A stretch of 64,000 nucleotides of DNA from Nomia melanderi (Eukaryota; Arthropoda; Insecta; Hymenoptera; Halictidae), in contig NW_027475138.1 in NCBI RefSeq assembly GCF_051020985.1, positions 1,488,001 through 1,552,000 of the forward strand. The letters are read 5' to 3'. Of this stretch, positions 63,301 through 64,000 are shown one piece after another (position 1 is the first letter of the stretch; every line of letters starts with the position of its first letter). The position numbers and the translations under genes were made by a program. The notes beneath the pieces were generated by a model. That model was given only the letters and a program-made list of their open reading frames with translations, was not told where the DNA came from and made no database searches.

Positions 63301-64000
63301 GGTCAGGGAAAAATCCAATATATATGTGGTGATATCTCGGGTGCTATTACAGATAGCGCAATAAATCAAAGTGCATTGTCTGTAGGAGACCCTGGCGCAT
63401 GAACCTGTGCAGCGGGAACGACCTCGGACCACCAGGGGCCGAGAAAACGACCGTCTCATGGGGCCGGACGCTCAGGGTCAGTGAAAAATCCAATATATAT
63501 CTGGTGATATCTCGGGTGCTATTAGAGATAGCGAAATAAACCAAAGTGAATTATCTGCAGGAGGCCCTGGCGCATGAATCTGTGCAACGGGAACGACCCC
63601 GGACCACCAGGGGCCGAGAAAACCACAGTCTCATGGGGCCGGACACTCAGGGTCAGGGGAAAATCCAATATAGATCTGGTGATATCTCGGGTGCTATTAC
63701 AGATTGCGCAATAAACCAAAGTGAATTATCTGCAGGAGGCCCTTGCGCATGAATCTGTGCAACGGGAACGTCCTCGGACCACCAGGGGCCGAGAAAACCA
63801 CAGTCTCATGGGGCCGGACACTCAGGGTCAGTGGAAAATCCAATATAGATCTGGTGATATCTCGGGTGCTATTACAGATAGCGCAATAAATCAAAGTGCA
63901 TTGTCTGTAGGAGGCCCTGGCGCATGAATCTGTGCAGCGGGAACGACCTCGGACCACCAGGGGCCGAGAAAACCACAGTCTCATGGGGCCGGACACTCAG

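Larger units (their letters stand above)
1..64000 (+). repeat. 175-bp tandem satellite array, whole window
   Basis: The whole window is head-to-tail copies of one monomer of about 175 bp. Landmarks such as GCGCATGAATCTGTGCAGCG recur at 30, 205, 380 and so on to 63,924, which gives about 366 copies with a net drift of 19 bp. All copies have the same orientation. Neighbouring copies differ at roughly 5-15 positions by eye, while distant copies inside super-repeats can be almost identical. No unique sequence, transposon, simple-repeat expansion or inverted segment interrupts the array, and neither edge is reached. Uninterrupted nucleosome-length satellite with higher-order structure is typical of eukaryotic centromere cores or large heterochromatic blocks. 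That role is inferred, since no kinetochore or chromatin evidence is available here. The family is not one I recognise, so the host species remains open. Confidence 0.98.
57420..64000 (+). repeat. super-repeat T, copy 2 (runs off the window)
   Basis: Second copy of the 7-kb unit. The offset is 7,000 bp for the first monomer (57,420-57,600) and 6,825 bp from about 57,620. One monomer is missing at a chimeric e/a monomer that reads GGAGACCCTAGCGC, then GCAGCAGG. The match holds to about 62.65 kb with very few differences, for example GAATGTCC at 54,841 versus GAACGTCC at 61,666, CTCGGG versus CTCGAG at about 61,764, and CGGATCACC versus CGGACCACC at about 55,026/61,851. Beyond that the order changes. 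Confidence 0.87.

Noticed and set aside
1..64000. CRISPR array
   Set aside because: The repeat unit is 175 bp with no unique spacers between short direct repeats, and no cas genes or leader are present. Adjacent units are similar along their full length.
1..64000. rDNA spacer subrepeats or telomeric or subtelomeric repeats
   Set aside because: No rRNA-like sequence, no TTAGGG-type tracts and no unique flanks appear anywhere in the 64 kb.
1..64000. Naming the species or satellite family from monomer length and motifs
   Set aside because: Many unrelated satellites are 165-185 bp. I could not match the sequence to any family from memory, and length alone is not evidence.

Overview
All 64 kb is one uninterrupted head-to-tail array of a roughly 175-bp satellite monomer. 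It holds about 366 copies, all in the same orientation, and the array runs off both ends of the window. I found no credible protein gene, RNA gene, transposable element or inversion. The many short open frames on both strands are by-products of the repeat: 175 is not a multiple of three, so each frame shifts and stops within one or two monomers.

A satellite of nucleosome-plus-linker length, arranged in nested higher-order repeats (HORs) and free of insertions, is what the core of a eukaryotic centromere or a large heterochromatic block looks like. I do not recognise the monomer family and cannot name the species. The consensus I built by eye is about 53% GC with 8 CpG per copy. It has two halves: about 66% GC over the first 100 bp (starting at GGAGGCCCTGG) and about 35% GC over the last 75 bp (AATATATATC, GATATC, AATAAA).

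Layout. 1-9.4 kb: mostly single monomers with a short 3-monomer duplication. 9.4-16.8 kb: nested tandem duplications of 14-15 monomers (2,452-2,627 bp) and 10 monomers (1,752 bp). 16.8-30.3 kb: a patchwork of rearranged copies of those blocks. 30.4-32.3 kb: a 6-monomer duplication (1,052 bp). 31.3-41.3 and 41.3-50.6 kb: two nearly identical copies of a 9-10 kb super-repeat. Its right half contains a clear HOR of five monomer types, called a-b-c-d-e here (875 bp), with 4- and 3-monomer derivatives formed by in-register chimeric monomers. 50.4-57.4 and 57.4-64 kb: two nearly identical copies of a 6.8-7.0 kb super-repeat. The right half of the window is therefore much more homogenised, and probably younger, than the left.

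Three things stand out. (1) Length is almost perfectly conserved: following the phase through the window, I can account for all length drift with only 16 indels of 1 or 2 bp in about 366 monomers. (2) Unequal-exchange products can be read directly, including chimeric monomers and deletions of exactly 1, 2 or 4 monomers. (3) One short segment per monomer carries overlapping matches to a CTCF-like core and a degenerate CENP-B-box-like motif next to a short dyad. Those binding ideas are inference only.
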